This document shows, in pieces, positions 17,964 through 27,067 of a stretch of 64,000 bases of DNA. The DNA is from JAURVT01 sp049059935. Lineage in GTDB: Bacteria; Actinomycetota; Actinomycetes; Propionibacteriales; Nocardioidaceae. The notes beneath the pieces were generated by a model, which was not told the origin of the DNA, did not search any database, and worked only from the letters and a program-made list of their open reading frames with translations. The stretch covers positions 37,429 to 101,428 of the forward strand of contig NZ_JBMGQR010000008.1 of assembly GCF_049059935.1 (NCBI RefSeq), in the 5' to 3' direction. Positions within the stretch are counted from its first letter, which is position 1, and every line of letters starts with the position of its first letter. The position numbers and the translations under genes were made by a program.

Positions 17964-18769
17964 CCGGGCCGTCCCACGAGCCGGCGCACCGCGCCGATCC
18001 CGAGGAGGGGCTCGGCGACGACGTCAAGGTGCGCACCCAGGCCGCGTTCGCCGAGCTCGCCGGCGACGACGACGACGCCCGCGTCGAGGCGCGCTCCCGT
18101 CTGGTGTCCCTGCACCTGCCGCTCGTCGAGCACCTGGCCAAGCGGTTCCGCAACCGCGGCGAGCCCCTCGACGACCTCGTGCAGGTGGGCACCATCGGCC
18201 TGCTCAAGGCCATCGACCGGTTCGAGTCCGACCGCGGGGTCGAGTTCTCCACCTACGCCACCCCGACGGTCGTGGGCGAGATCAAGCGGCACTTCCGCGA
18301 CAAGGGCTGGAGCATCCGGGTGCCCCGGCGGCTGCAGGAGATGCGCATCTCGCTCGCCGGGGCCACCGCCGAGCTGAACCAGCAGCTCGGCCGCTCCCCC
18401 ACGGTCACCGAGATCGCCGAGCGCCTCGGGGTGAGCGAGGAGACCGTCCTCGAGGGCCTGGAGTCGGCCAACGCCTACTCCACGCTCTCCCTCGACGCGC
18501 CCGACGCCCGCTCGGGCGAGGGCGGCTCCATGGCCGACGTGCTCGGCGAGGACGACGCGGCGCTGCAGCACGTGGAGTACCGCGAGTCGCTCAAGCCCCT
18601 GCTGGCGGCCCTGGAGCCGCGCGACCGGCAGATCCTCATGCTGCGGTTCTTCGGGCAGATGACGCAGTCGCAGATCGCGCAGGAGATCGGGATGTCGCAG
18701 ATGCACGTCTCGCGGCTGCTGTCGCGGACGCTCGCGAAGCTGCGCGAGGGCCTCGGCGACGAGCTCTGA
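17960..18769 (+). CDS. SigB/SigF/SigG-family RNA polymerase sigma factor
   Basis: 269-residue group 3 sigma-70 factor. Region 2 is LVEHLAKRFRNRGEPLDDLVQVGTIG and YATPTVVGEIKRHFRD. Region 3 runs from VPRRLQEM through RSPTVTEIAERLG. Region 4 is the helix-turn-helix MTQSQIAQEIGMSQMHVSRLLSRTL. In actinobacteria these direct general or osmotic/stationary stress responses and are held by an RsbW-type partner, here the overlapping upstream gene. GTG start within the upstream stop. Confidence 0.93.
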   Translation: MTGPSHEPAHRADPEEGLGDDVKVRTQAAFAELAGDDDDARVEARSRLVSLHLPLVEHLAKRFRNRGEPLDDLVQVGTIGLLKAIDRFESDRGVEFSTYATPTVVGEIKRHFRDKGWSIRVPRRLQEMRISLAGATAELNQQLGRSPTVTEIAERLGVSEETVLEGLESANAYSTLSLDAPDARSGEGGSMADVLGEDDAALQHVEYRESLKPLLAALEPRDRQILMLRFFGQMTQSQIAQEIGMSQMHVSRLLSRTLAKLREGLGDEL

Positions 18770-18775
18770 CCTGGC

Positions 18776-19195
18776 TCAGACCGTGTGGGGGTCGGGCGGG
18801 TCGGCCGCCTCGAACGCCCGCAGCACCGGCCGGTTGAGCAGGCACCCGAGCACCACCACGGCGGCCACCACCAGGAACGGCGCCAGCGGGGTGCCGGTGC
18901 CGCGCAGGTTCCAGGCCAGGCCGAGCTGGATCAGCTGGGTGAACAGCACCGGTCCCCGCGACCACGAGCGCAGGCGCAGCAGCCCCCACGCGGCGACGAG
19001 CTGTCCACCCCCGTAGACGACGAAGAACAACGACGTGCCGATGCCGAGCGCGAGCCGGCCGGACGACACCGAGGCGAGGTCGAGGGCCGCGAACGTCAGC
19101 AGGGCGAGGGCCTCGGCCGCGACCACGACCGCGGCGAGCACGACGGCGGCTCGGGCGCCCGTGCCGGGTCCCGGCTGCTCCTGCGGCGTGTCCAC
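18776..19195 (-). CDS. Small integral membrane protein, function unknown
   Basis: 139 residues with about four hydrophobic helices (VVLAAVVVAAEALALL, GIGTSLFFVVYGGGQLVA, a central VLFTQLIQLGLAW, and APFLVVAAVVVLGCLL) and an acidic C-terminus. No motif recognised. Convergent with the sigma factor gene, 6 bp apart. Confidence 0.7.
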   Translation of the reverse strand: MDTPQEQPGPGTGARAAVVLAAVVVAAEALALLTFAALDLASVSSGRLALGIGTSLFFVVYGGGQLVAAWGLLRLRSWSRGPVLFTQLIQLGLAWNLRGTGTPLAPFLVVAAVVVLGCLLNRPVLRAFEAADPPDPHTV

Positions 19196-19474
19196 GCGCC
19201 GAGCGTACGTCCCGGACCACCGTCCGCCCCGTACGGGTCTACCCCAGATGTGACAGATTCGACAACGGCAACTCCCTTGTGCAAGGGAGGGTTTGTTGCG
19301 ACGATCGACTCAGCTTGAACAGAGCGCTCCTCGTCGTGCCCCGACACGACGTCCGGCCCCGTCCCACCCGTCAGCAGATGACGGTCAGATGACGGTCGAG
19401 GCGGTGGTGATCTGTTCGACATGAGGTCGAGACCCGCCGGTCACGACCTACCCAGTCAAGAAGGAGGCAAGGCC
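19196..19474 (+). promoter_or_regulatory. whiB1 upstream region with hairpin
   Basis: 279 bp without a gene. It holds a compact stem CTCCCTT-GTGC-AAGGGAG (19272-19289) nested inside GCAAC...GTTGC (19268-19299). It could be a structured 5' leader of whiB1, a small RNA or an attenuator; promoter elements are not clear. A strong GGAGG lies 9 bases before the whiB1 GTG. Confidence 0.4.
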
Positions 19475-19726
19475 GTGGATTGGCGTCACCGCTCTGCGTG
19501 TCTCGAAGAGGATCCAGAGCTGTTCTTCCCGATCGGCAACACCGGCCCCGCGATCGCCCAGATCGAGGAGGCCAAGGTGGTCTGCCGACGCTGTGACGTC
19601 CGCGAGCTCTGCCTGGAGTGGGCCCTGGAGTCCGGTCAGGACCACGGTGTCTGGGGCGGTCTCAGCGAGGACGAGCGTCGCGCGCTGAAGCGCCGCAACG
19701 CCCGTGCCCGCGTCCGCACCGCCTGA
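19475..19726 (+). CDS. whiB1: WhiB1-type iron-sulfur transcription factor
   Basis: 83 residues. Cys9, Cys37, Cys40 and Cys46 hold a [4Fe-4S] cluster at exactly the positions of mycobacterial WhiB1. GVWGGLS is the WhiB turn, and the basic tail KRRNARARVRTA binds DNA. The family works bound to the primary sigma factor and reacts with nitric oxide. The frame is open from 19421, but the GTG at 19475 has a GGAGG ribosome site and gives the family N-terminus (DWRHRSACLEEDPELFF). Next to pdtaS, as in M. tuberculosis. Confidence 0.95.
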   Translation: MDWRHRSACLEEDPELFFPIGNTGPAIAQIEEAKVVCRRCDVRELCLEWALESGQDHGVWGGLSEDERRALKRRNARARVRTA

Positions 19727-19746
19727 GCAGCACCCACAGGACCCTG

Positions 19747-19778
19747 ACGGTCCCGCACCCCTCGGGGTGCGGGGCCGT
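19747..19778. terminator. Bidirectional hairpin between whiB1 and pdtaS
   Basis: Arms 19747-19760 and 19765-19778 pair over 14 bp with one G-U; 4-base loop. Followed by GTCGTTCTC. Serves two convergent genes. Confidence 0.7.
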
Positions 19779-19795
19779 CGTCGTTCTCGGGCCGG

Positions 19796-21271
19796 CTAGG
19801 CGAGGGGCAGGGCGACCTCGACGCGGGTACCGGCACCGTCGGGTCCCCGGCCCGGGCCGAAGGCGAGGGTGCCGCCCAGCTCGGTCTCGACCAGCACCCC
19901 CACGATCGAGACGCCGAGACCGGCGCTCTCGCGGGGGTCGACGTCGGCGGGGATGCCGACGCCGTCGTCGACGACGGTGAGCACCAGCCGTCCGGGGGTC
20001 CGCTCGACCTCGAGCACCACCTCGCCCGGGCCGTCGGCGAACGCGTGCTCGGCGGCGTTCTGGATCAGCTCGGTGAGCACCATCGCCAGGGGGGTGGCCA
20101 CCTCGGCGGGGAGCACGCCGAAGGTCCCGCGACGGGTGGTGGTCACCCGCGACGAGGACGACGACACCTCGGCGACCGTCAGACGCAGGCGGTCGGCGAT
20201 CTCGTCGAACTCCACGGTCTCGTCGAGCTTGCGGCTGAGCGTCTCGTGGACGAGGGCGATCGAGCCGACCCGGCGCTCGGCCTCCTCGAGCGCCTGTCGT
20301 CCCTGGGGCGAGTCGAGCCGCCGCGCCTGCAGCCGCAGCAGGGCGGCGACCGTCTGCAGGTTGTTCTTCACCCGGTGGTGGATCTCGCGGATGGTCGCCT
20401 CGCGGCTCATCAGCTCGCGCTCGCTGCGGCGCAGCTCGGTGACGTCGCGCAGCAGCACGAGCGCTCCGCTGCGCTCGCCGTCGGCCCGCAGGGGCACCGA
20501 CCGGAGCAGCAGCGACGCCCCGCGGTTCTCCAGCTCGGCCTCGGCCGGGGCGCGTCCGGCGACGACCGCCGACAGCGCGACGTCGGTGGCGCGCGCCGAG
20601 GTGGGCACCAGCGTCTCGGTGGTGCCGGCCAGGGGCTGGCCCACCAGGTCGCCGGTCAGGCCGAGCCGCCGGTACGCCGACATCGCGTTGGGGCTCGCGT
20701 ACGAGACGGTGCCGTCGGCGTCGGTGCGCACGAACCCGTCACCCACCCGCAACGAGCGGCTCGGCGCCGACGGCTCCCCCGGCGTCGGGAACTCGCCGCG
20801 GCTGATCATGGTCGCGAGCTCGCCCGCCGTCTGCAGGTAGGCCAGCTCGAGGCGGCTGGGGGTGCGCACGCCGAGCAGGTTGGTGCTGCGTGCGATCACC
20901 GCGATGACGCGGTCGCCCCGGCGCACCGGGATGGCCTCGACCCGCACCGGCACGTGGTCGAGCCACTCGGGGTCGCCCTCGCGGATCACCCGGCCCTCGG
21001 CCAGGGCCGCGTCGACCATCGGACGGCGACCGGCCGGCACGAAGTCGCCGACGAGGTCGTCGACGAGCGCCGTCGGACCCGTCGTCGGACGCATCTGCGC
21101 CCCGGCCCAGAAGCCGCGTCCCTCGGCGTCGGGGAGCCAGAGCAGCAGGTCGGCGAACGACAGGTCGGCGATGATCTGCCAGTCGGCGATGAGCAGGTGG
21201 AGCCACTCGACGTCCAGCGGCTCGAGACGGGTCTGGTGGTGGGCGACGTCGTCCAGCGAGGGCACGGCCAC
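19796..21271 (-). CDS. pdtaS: PdtaS-like cytosolic sensor histidine kinase
   Basis: 491 residues, no membrane segment. N-terminal GAF-like domain (1-150), PAS domain (about 170-290), then a HisKA_2 dimerisation helix with the phospho-His in REIHHRVKNNLQT, and HATPase with LTELIQNAAEHAF (N-box) and DDGVGIP. In mycobacteria PdtaS phosphorylates the ANTAR response regulator PdtaR, which acts as an RNA-binding antiterminator. No PdtaR is seen here; it is unlinked in mycobacteria as well. Divergent from the DUF2785 gene with a 60-bp gap. Confidence 0.92.
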   Translation of the reverse strand: MAVPSLDDVAHHQTRLEPLDVEWLHLLIADWQIIADLSFADLLLWLPDAEGRGFWAGAQMRPTTGPTALVDDLVGDFVPAGRRPMVDAALAEGRVIREGDPEWLDHVPVRVEAIPVRRGDRVIAVIARSTNLLGVRTPSRLELAYLQTAGELATMISRGEFPTPGEPSAPSRSLRVGDGFVRTDADGTVSYASPNAMSAYRRLGLTGDLVGQPLAGTTETLVPTSARATDVALSAVVAGRAPAEAELENRGASLLLRSVPLRADGERSGALVLLRDVTELRRSERELMSREATIREIHHRVKNNLQTVAALLRLQARRLDSPQGRQALEEAERRVGSIALVHETLSRKLDETVEFDEIADRLRLTVAEVSSSSSRVTTTRRGTFGVLPAEVATPLAMVLTELIQNAAEHAFADGPGEVVLEVERTPGRLVLTVVDDGVGIPADVDPRESAGLGVSIVGVLVETELGGTLAFGPGRGPDGAGTRVEVALPLA

Positions 21272-21331
21272 AGCCTAGGCCCGTCCAGATGGGCGTCCCG
21301 CTCCCGCGGGTCGGCGTGCGACGATGGGGCC

Positions 21332-22258
21332 GTGTCGGAGTCGTACTGGCAGTCGGTGGTCAGCGCCGGCATGCACGTCCCCGCCGACCGCCCCCTCGAC
21401 GAGTCCACGATGGAGCTCGTCGAGATGCTGGGCAGCCCCAACCCCCGTCTGCGCGACGACCTCGCGTACCCGCTGCTGGCCACCTGGATCTCGCAGGGCG
21501 AGTACGACCACGTCCTCACCGGGCTCGGCAACGGCATCGCGCCCGGGCTGCGCACCGGCCTCGGCGGCGACGGCGACGTGTCGGTGCTGCGGCGCTCGTT
21601 CAGCGCGCTGCTGCTGGCCGAGATCGTCTCCCGCGACAACAACGAGGCGCTCGTCCCGCCCGACACCGTGATGTCGTGGGGCGACCTCGCCACGTCCTGG
21701 TACGTCCGCGAGCGCGACCTGCGGGGCTGGATCCCCGGGCAGGGCCGCGCGCTGGCCGTCGCCCACGGGGCCGACCTGCTGGGTGCGCTCGCGCGATCAC
21801 GGCACTTCAAGCGGCTCGAGCTGACCGTGCTGCTCGACGTCACCGCCGACCGCCTGCTGACCCCCACCACGCACGCCTGGCGCCACGGCGAGGAGGACCG
21901 TCTCGCGTACGCGACGATGGCCGTCCTGCAGCGCGGCGAACTGGCGTTCGGCGTGCTCGAGCCGTGGCTCGCCCGCGTCGCCGAGGGCACCCGCCCGCCG
22001 CGCACGCGCGGCTCGGTCGTCGGCGAGTGGCCCACCGTCAGCGCCCACAACACCTCGGCCTACCTGCGCTCGCTGCACATCCAGCTCGCGCTCGGCGTGC
22101 AGGGTCGCCCCGGCCAGCGCGACGACGCCGACCTGTTCCGCGGCCGTCCGCCGCACCGCTCGGACCTGCTGCTGGTCGTGCTCGACGCGATCCGCGCAGA
22201 GAGTCCCTGGTTGTTCCAATCGTCCACCGGAAGGCGTACGTTCCCCTCAGCGACCTGA
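21332..22258 (+). CDS. DUF2785 domain-containing protein
   Basis: 308 residues, soluble, helix-rich. MELVEMLGSPNPRLRDDLAYPLLATWI and HGADLLGALARSRHF with LDVTADRLL are the DUF2785 repeats-like core. No catalytic motif known. GTG at 21332 with a short divergent promoter shared with pdtaS. The C-terminal residues (SSTGRRTFPSAT) look non-conserved. Confidence 0.78.
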   Translation: MSESYWQSVVSAGMHVPADRPLDESTMELVEMLGSPNPRLRDDLAYPLLATWISQGEYDHVLTGLGNGIAPGLRTGLGGDGDVSVLRRSFSALLLAEIVSRDNNEALVPPDTVMSWGDLATSWYVRERDLRGWIPGQGRALAVAHGADLLGALARSRHFKRLELTVLLDVTADRLLTPTTHAWRHGEEDRLAYATMAVLQRGELAFGVLEPWLARVAEGTRPPRTRGSVVGEWPTVSAHNTSAYLRSLHIQLALGVQGRPGQRDDADLFRGRPPHRSDLLLVVLDAIRAESPWLFQSSTGRRTFPSAT

Positions 22259-22309
22259 GCCTCGGGGGCGACGTCGCCTGTCCACTGACTCACCGCCGGA
22301 GGTCTCGAC

Positions 22310-22570
22310 GTGCCGTCCCGCACGCCCGTGTACGTCGCCGGGATCGCGCTCGCGGTCCCCGTCGTGCTGCCGTTGCTCGTGTTCACCTACGCCCGCAGGG
22401 GTCCGGAGCTCGCGGGCATCCCGTTCTTCTACTGGTACCAGTTCCTGCTGGTGCTGGTGTCGGTGGTCGGCACCTCGATCGCGTTCCGCATGGTGCGCGT
22501 CGACGAGCGCCGCCGCCGCGAGATCGAGGGGCCGCCCGTCGGGCGCAAGGACCAGGAGCCCCGCGCATGA
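22310..22570 (+). CDS. DUF3311 small membrane subunit beside MctP
   Basis: 86 residues with two membrane helices (YVAGIALAVPVVLPLLVF and FYWYQFLLVLVSVVGTSIAF) and a basic tail. DUF3311 proteins precede sodium:solute symporters such as MctP, as here, and are thought to be accessory subunits. The stop overlaps the symporter ATG (ATGA). Confidence 0.85.
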   Translation: MPSRTPVYVAGIALAVPVVLPLLVFTYARRGPELAGIPFFYWYQFLLVLVSVVGTSIAFRMVRVDERRRREIEGPPVGRKDQEPRA

Positions 22571-24267
22571 CCGGCGACGGGCTCGACGGCGTGGCGCTGG
22601 CCGTCTTCCTGTTCTTCTTCATCCTCGTCACCGTGATGGGCTTCCTGGCCTCGAGGTGGCGCAAGGTGGCCAAGCTCGACAACCTCGACGAGTGGGGCCT
22701 GGGCGGCCGCAGCTTCGGCACGTTCGTCGCGTGGTTCCTCATCGGCGGCGACATCTACACCGCCTACACGTTCATCGCGGTGCCGGCCACGCTCTACGCG
22801 GGCTCGGTGACGGGCTTCTTCGCGGTGCCGTACACGATCATCCTGTACCCGATCATCTTCATCTTCCTGCCGCGTCTGTGGTCGGTCTCGCACCGCCACC
22901 GCTACGTGACACCGGCCGACTTCGTCCAGGGCCGCTGGGACTCCAAGGCCCTGACGCTCGCCGTCGCGTTCACCGGCCTGCTCGCGACGATGCCCTACAT
23001 CGCGCTGCAGCTGGTGGGCATCCAGGCGGTGCTGGACGTCATCGGCATCGGCACCGACAGCGACAACTGGCTGATCAAGGACATCCCGCTGTTCGTCGCG
23101 TTCCTGGTGCTCGCGCTCTACACCTACTCCTCGGGCCTGCGGGCACCGGCGCTGATCGCGTTCGTCAAGGACTCGCTGATCTACGTCGTCATCATCGCCG
23201 CGGTGATCTACCTGCCCACGCAGCTCGGCGGCTGGGGCGAGATCTTCAACGCCGCGGAGCGCTCGTTCAACGAGTTCAACTCCACCAACTCCGACGCGAT
23301 CGCCTCGGGCGACGCCACCGCTCGTGGGCTGATCCCCCAGGGCCCCGCGCACTGGGCGTACGCGTCGCTGACGCTCGGCTCGGCGCTCGCGCTGTTCATG
23401 TACCCGCACTCGATCACCGCGGTGCTGTCGACCAAGAACCGCAACATCATCCGGCGCAACGCGTCGCTGCTCCCGGCGTACTCGTTCCTGCTCGGCCTGC
23501 TGGCGCTCCTCGGCCTCGCGGCCGTCGCGGCGGGCGTCCAGACCGACAACGCGCAGCTCGCGATCCCGCAGCTGTTCGAGAACGAGTTCCCGGGCTGGTT
23601 CGCGGGCCTGGCCTTCGCCGCGATCGCGATCGGCGCGTTCGTGCCCGCCGCGATCATGTCGATCGCCGCGGCCAACCTGTGGACCCGCAACATCTACAAG
23701 ACCTACATCCGGCCCGACTGCACGCCGGCCGACGAGGCTCGCCAGAGCAAGCTCGCGAGCCTGCTGGTCAAGTTCGGCGCGCTGGTGTTCGTCCTCGCGC
23801 TGCCCAACGAGTTCGCGATCAACCTCCAGCTGCTGGGTGGCATCTGGATCCTGCAGACGCTGCCGGCGATCGTCATCGGCCTGTACACGCGGTGGTTCCA
23901 CCGCTACGCGCTCCTGGCCGGCTGGGCCGTCGGGTTCCTGTGGGGCACCTACGCCGCCTACGCGCAGCCGTCCGTCGGCGATCCCGGCTCGCACTTCGGC
24001 GGTTCCGTGGCGCCGCTCAAGGTGTTCGGCATGCAGCTGAGCGACAACCCGGTGTACTTCGGCATCACGGCCCTGGTGCTCAACCTGGTGGTCGCCACCC
24101 TCCTCACGCTGGTCCTGCGGTCGGCCAACGTGCCGCGCGGCACCGACGAGACCGAGTCGGGCGACTACCGCGCGGACGCCGGCGACGAGGGCGTCGTCGA
24201 GAGCCTGGAGGGCGACCTGCCGCCGCGCGACGCGTCGGCGGCGGCGGAGGGCACTACCGGTCGGTAG
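22567..24267 (+). CDS. mctP: MctP-like monocarboxylate symporter (SSS family)
   Basis: 566 residues with about 13 hydrophobic helices. The LGGRSFGTFVAWFLIGGDIYTAYTF and LFMYPHSITAVLSTKNRNIIRRN segments are characteristic of the SSS-family branch containing Rhizobium MctP (lactate, pyruvate, alanine uptake). Acidic cytoplasmic tail after residue 520. Substrate is inferred by family. Forms a tight unit with DUF3311 and is followed after 10 bp by a ThDP enzyme that could use a 2-oxo acid. Confidence 0.88.
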   Translation: MTGDGLDGVALAVFLFFFILVTVMGFLASRWRKVAKLDNLDEWGLGGRSFGTFVAWFLIGGDIYTAYTFIAVPATLYAGSVTGFFAVPYTIILYPIIFIFLPRLWSVSHRHRYVTPADFVQGRWDSKALTLAVAFTGLLATMPYIALQLVGIQAVLDVIGIGTDSDNWLIKDIPLFVAFLVLALYTYSSGLRAPALIAFVKDSLIYVVIIAAVIYLPTQLGGWGEIFNAAERSFNEFNSTNSDAIASGDATARGLIPQGPAHWAYASLTLGSALALFMYPHSITAVLSTKNRNIIRRNASLLPAYSFLLGLLALLGLAAVAAGVQTDNAQLAIPQLFENEFPGWFAGLAFAAIAIGAFVPAAIMSIAAANLWTRNIYKTYIRPDCTPADEARQSKLASLLVKFGALVFVLALPNEFAINLQLLGGIWILQTLPAIVIGLYTRWFHRYALLAGWAVGFLWGTYAAYAQPSVGDPGSHFGGSVAPLKVFGMQLSDNPVYFGITALVLNLVVATLLTLVLRSANVPRGTDETESGDYRADAGDEGVVESLEGDLPPRDASAAAEGTTGR

Positions 24268-24277
24268 GGTCGGGTCC

Positions 24278-25972
24278 ATGACCGACGCACCCGAGACCGC
24301 CGACGCGAACGAGCCGACCGGACGGGAGGGGCACGGCGGCGAGCTGGCCCTCGACGTCGCCCGGGCGCACGGCGTCCGGACGATGTTCACGCTCTCGGGC
24401 GCGCACGTGTTCCCGCTGTACGACGCCGCCGTCAAGGACGAGCCGACCACCCGGCTGGTCGACGTGCGGCACGAGCCGTCGGCGGTGTTCGCGGCCGAGG
24501 CCACCGGCAAGCTCACCCGCACGCCCGGCCTCGCGGTGCTGACCGCGGGTCCCGGCGTCACCAACGGCGTCAGCCCGGTGGCGCAGGCGCACTTCGCTGG
24601 CTCGCCGCTGGTGGTGATCGGCGGCCGCGCGCCCACCAACCGCTGGGGCACCGGCAGCCTGCAGGAGCTCGACCACCCCCCGATCTTCGCGACGATCTCC
24701 AAGCACGCCACCACCGCGATGCGCACCGACGAGATCGCGCCGACGATGCAGCAGGCCTTCGACCTCGCGGGCTCCTCGCACCGCGGCCCGGTGTTCGTCG
24801 ACGTCCCGATGGACCAGATCTTCGACCGCGCCACGAGCACGGTGACCGACCCCGGCCCATCGGTCGCGCCCCTCGAGCCCGACGCCGACGACCTCGCCGC
24901 CGTCGCGCACCTGCTCGCGGGCGCCGAGCGTCCCGTCCTCGTGCTCGGCACCGACGTCTGGTCCGACCACGCCGAGGAGGCGGCGCTGCGCTTCGTCACC
25001 GAGACCGGCGTGCCCGTCATCGCCAACGGCATGGGACGCGGCGTCGTCCCCGGCGGGCACCCGCAGCTGGTCACCAAGGCCCGCTCCGTGGCGTTCGGCC
25101 GGTGCGACCTCGCGGTCGTCGTCGGCACGCCGCTGGACTTCCGGCTCGGCTACGGCGTCTTCGGCGGCAAGGAGGGCGCCCCGCAGGCCCAGGTGGTGCA
25201 CCTGGCCGACTCCCCCGGCCAGGTCTCGACACACGCCGTCACCGCCGCCACCGCGTCGGGCGACCTCACCCGCGTGCTCGACGGGGTCCTCGCGGCGCTC
25301 CAGTCGGCGTCCGGCAGCCGTCCGGACTGGTCGGGTTGGCTGTCGACGCTGCAGGACCAGGTCGCGTCGGCCATCGAGCGCGACTCGGCGCTGCTCACCG
25401 CCGAGGCCGATCCGGTGCACCCCGCCCGCATCTACGGCGAGCTGCTCCCCCGGCTCGCGGACGACGCCGTCGTGATCGGCGACGGCGGCGACTTCGTGTC
25501 GTTCGCCGGCAAGTTCGTCGAGCCGCAGCGTCCCGGCGGTTGGCTCGACCCCGGCCCCTACGGCTGCCTGGGTGCCGGTCTCGGCGCGGCGATGGCCGCC
25601 CGCATCGCGCGCCCGTCGAGCCAGGTCGTGCTGCTGCTCGGCGACGGCGCCGCCGGCATGTCGCTCGTCGACGTCGACACGCTCGTGCGCCACGACCTCC
25701 CCGTCGTGATGATCGTGGGCAACAACGGCGCGTGGGGCCTGGAGAAGGGCCCGATGCAGATGCTCTACGGCTACGACGTGGCCGCCGACCTCACCCCCGG
25801 CACCCGCTACGACCAGGTGGTCACCGCGCTGGGCGGCGGTGGCGAGACCGTCACCGACCCGCGCCAGATCGGGCCGGCGCTCGACCGCGCGTTCGCCTCG
25901 GGCGTCCCGTACCTGGTCAACGTCATCACCGACGTCGAGGCCGCCTACCCGCGCAGCACCACCGGCATCTGA
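24278..25972 (+). CDS. Acetolactate-synthase-like ThDP-dependent enzyme
   Basis: 564 residues, complete three-domain fold. PYR domain with the catalytic Glu in VRHEPSAVFAAEATG and TAGPGVTNGVSP; central domain about 190-330; PP domain with the GDG-NN ThDP motif GDGAAGMSLVDVDTLVRHDL...GNNGAWGLEKG. Annotated in relatives as acetolactate synthase, but there is no ilvN regulatory subunit here. The family also includes oxalyl-CoA and benzoylformate decarboxylases, so substrate is open. ATG 10 bp after mctP; stop overlaps the GNAT ATG. Confidence 0.85.
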   Translation: MTDAPETADANEPTGREGHGGELALDVARAHGVRTMFTLSGAHVFPLYDAAVKDEPTTRLVDVRHEPSAVFAAEATGKLTRTPGLAVLTAGPGVTNGVSPVAQAHFAGSPLVVIGGRAPTNRWGTGSLQELDHPPIFATISKHATTAMRTDEIAPTMQQAFDLAGSSHRGPVFVDVPMDQIFDRATSTVTDPGPSVAPLEPDADDLAAVAHLLAGAERPVLVLGTDVWSDHAEEAALRFVTETGVPVIANGMGRGVVPGGHPQLVTKARSVAFGRCDLAVVVGTPLDFRLGYGVFGGKEGAPQAQVVHLADSPGQVSTHAVTAATASGDLTRVLDGVLAALQSASGSRPDWSGWLSTLQDQVASAIERDSALLTAEADPVHPARIYGELLPRLADDAVVIGDGGDFVSFAGKFVEPQRPGGWLDPGPYGCLGAGLGAAMAARIARPSSQVVLLLGDGAAGMSLVDVDTLVRHDLPVVMIVGNNGAWGLEKGPMQMLYGYDVAADLTPGTRYDQVVTALGGGGETVTDPRQIGPALDRAFASGVPYLVNVITDVEAAYPRSTTGI

Positions 25973-26493
25973 TGCTCGAGGTCCGGCTCGCGCACCCGTC
26001 CGAGCCCGAGACGGCAGGGGCGCTCACCGCGTCGGTCTACGCCGTCGAGGGGTACCTGACGCGACCCGACGGCTCGCCGGACGAGCACTACCGCGGCGAG
26101 CTCGCCGACGGACGTCGCCGCGAGCGCGACGCCGAGCTGGTCGTGGCGGTCGACGACGGCGAGCTGGTCGGCACCGTCACCTGGTGCCCGCCGGGGTCGC
26201 CCATGCGCGAGGTGGCCACCACGGACCGGCAGGGCGAGGTGCGGATGCTGGCGGTCGCGCGGTCGGCCCGCGGTCGCGGCGTCGCGCGGGCGCTCGTCAC
26301 CTGGTGCCTGGACCGCGCCGACGAGCAGGGGCTCGACGAGGTCGTGCTGTGCTCGCTGCAGGAGATGACCGCGGCCCACGCGCTCTACACCGGGTTCGGG
26401 TTCCGCCGCGACCCCGTGCTGGACTGGGCGCCGATGCCCGGCGTCGACCTGATCGGCTTCCGGCGCGACGTCCACCTCCAGGGAGCCCCATGA
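25972..26493 (+). CDS. GNAT family N-acetyltransferase
   Basis: 173 residues. VRMLAVARSARGRGVARALV is the acetyl-CoA-binding strand-loop-helix with R-G-R-G-V-A, and HALYTGFGFRRD is motif B. Overlaps the ThDP gene stop by 1 bp and the thioesterase start by 4 bp, so the three are one operon. Acceptor unknown. Confidence 0.88.
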   Translation: MLEVRLAHPSEPETAGALTASVYAVEGYLTRPDGSPDEHYRGELADGRRRERDAELVVAVDDGELVGTVTWCPPGSPMREVATTDRQGEVRMLAVARSARGRGVARALVTWCLDRADEQGLDEVVLCSLQEMTAAHALYTGFGFRRDPVLDWAPMPGVDLIGFRRDVHLQGAP

Positions 26494-26876
26494 GCATCAC
26501 CGCCGGCCAGAGCGCCAGCGTCGACCACGTCGTCACCGACGACGACACCGCCCTCGCGCTCGGCAGCGGCGACCTCCCCGTGCTGGGCACGCCGCGCCTG
26601 GTCGCCTGGTGCGAGGAGGCGACGTGCGCGGCCATCGCGACCGAGGTCGACGGCGCGTCGTCGTCGGTGGGCACCCGCGTCGACGTCGAGCACGTCGCGG
26701 CCAGCGCCGTCGGCACCACCGTGACCGCGACCGCCGCCGTCACCGACGTCGACGGACGCCTGGTCTCGTTCGAGGTCGTCGCCCGCGACGACGCCGGCCA
26801 GGTGGTCGCCCACGGCCGCGTCCGCCGCGTCGTCGTCCGTCGCGAGCCCTTCCTCGCCCGCCTCACCCGCCCCTGA
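26490..26876 (+). CDS. Hot-dog thioesterase, FlK-like
   Basis: 128 residues. The pattern GTPRLVAWCEEAT then SVGTRVDVEHVAAS gives the Thr-Glu-His arrangement of fluoroacetyl-CoA thioesterase FlK and its relatives. Hydrolyses a small acyl-CoA, substrate unknown. Translationally coupled to the GNAT gene. With an upstream carboxylate transporter and ThDP enzyme, the operon may handle short acyl-CoA species. FlK homologues without a fluoroacetate role are common. Confidence 0.82.
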   Translation: MSITAGQSASVDHVVTDDDTALALGSGDLPVLGTPRLVAWCEEATCAAIATEVDGASSSVGTRVDVEHVAASAVGTTVTATAAVTDVDGRLVSFEVVARDDAGQVVAHGRVRRVVVRREPFLARLTRP

Positions 26877-26910
26877 CCTCCCACCCGGCCCACGCCCGGC
26901 CCCTCTCTCG

Positions 26911-26973
26911 CGTCGAGGTCCGAGTTGCTCAACGCATCGAGTCGCGGTGCGTCGCACCACTCGGACGTCGACG
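26911..26973 (+). terminator. 25-base imperfect inverted repeat after thioesterase gene
   Basis: Arms 26911-26935 and 26949-26973 pair with about six mismatches (outer 15 bases have one). Lies 34 bp beyond the thioesterase stop and ahead of the bL37 promoter. Terminator role inferred from position. Confidence 0.5.
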
Positions 26974-27067
26974 GGCGAGACGAGCACGCGACGGCCTCGC
27001 GAGGGCGTGTGGGACGATGGGGGCGTACGTCCCCGACCGCGGGGAGACACCCCGACGAGGAGGACCC

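Noticed and set aside
22429..25128. 899-codon minus-strand frame
   Set aside because: Antisense shadow of mctP and the ThDP gene, both clearly real.
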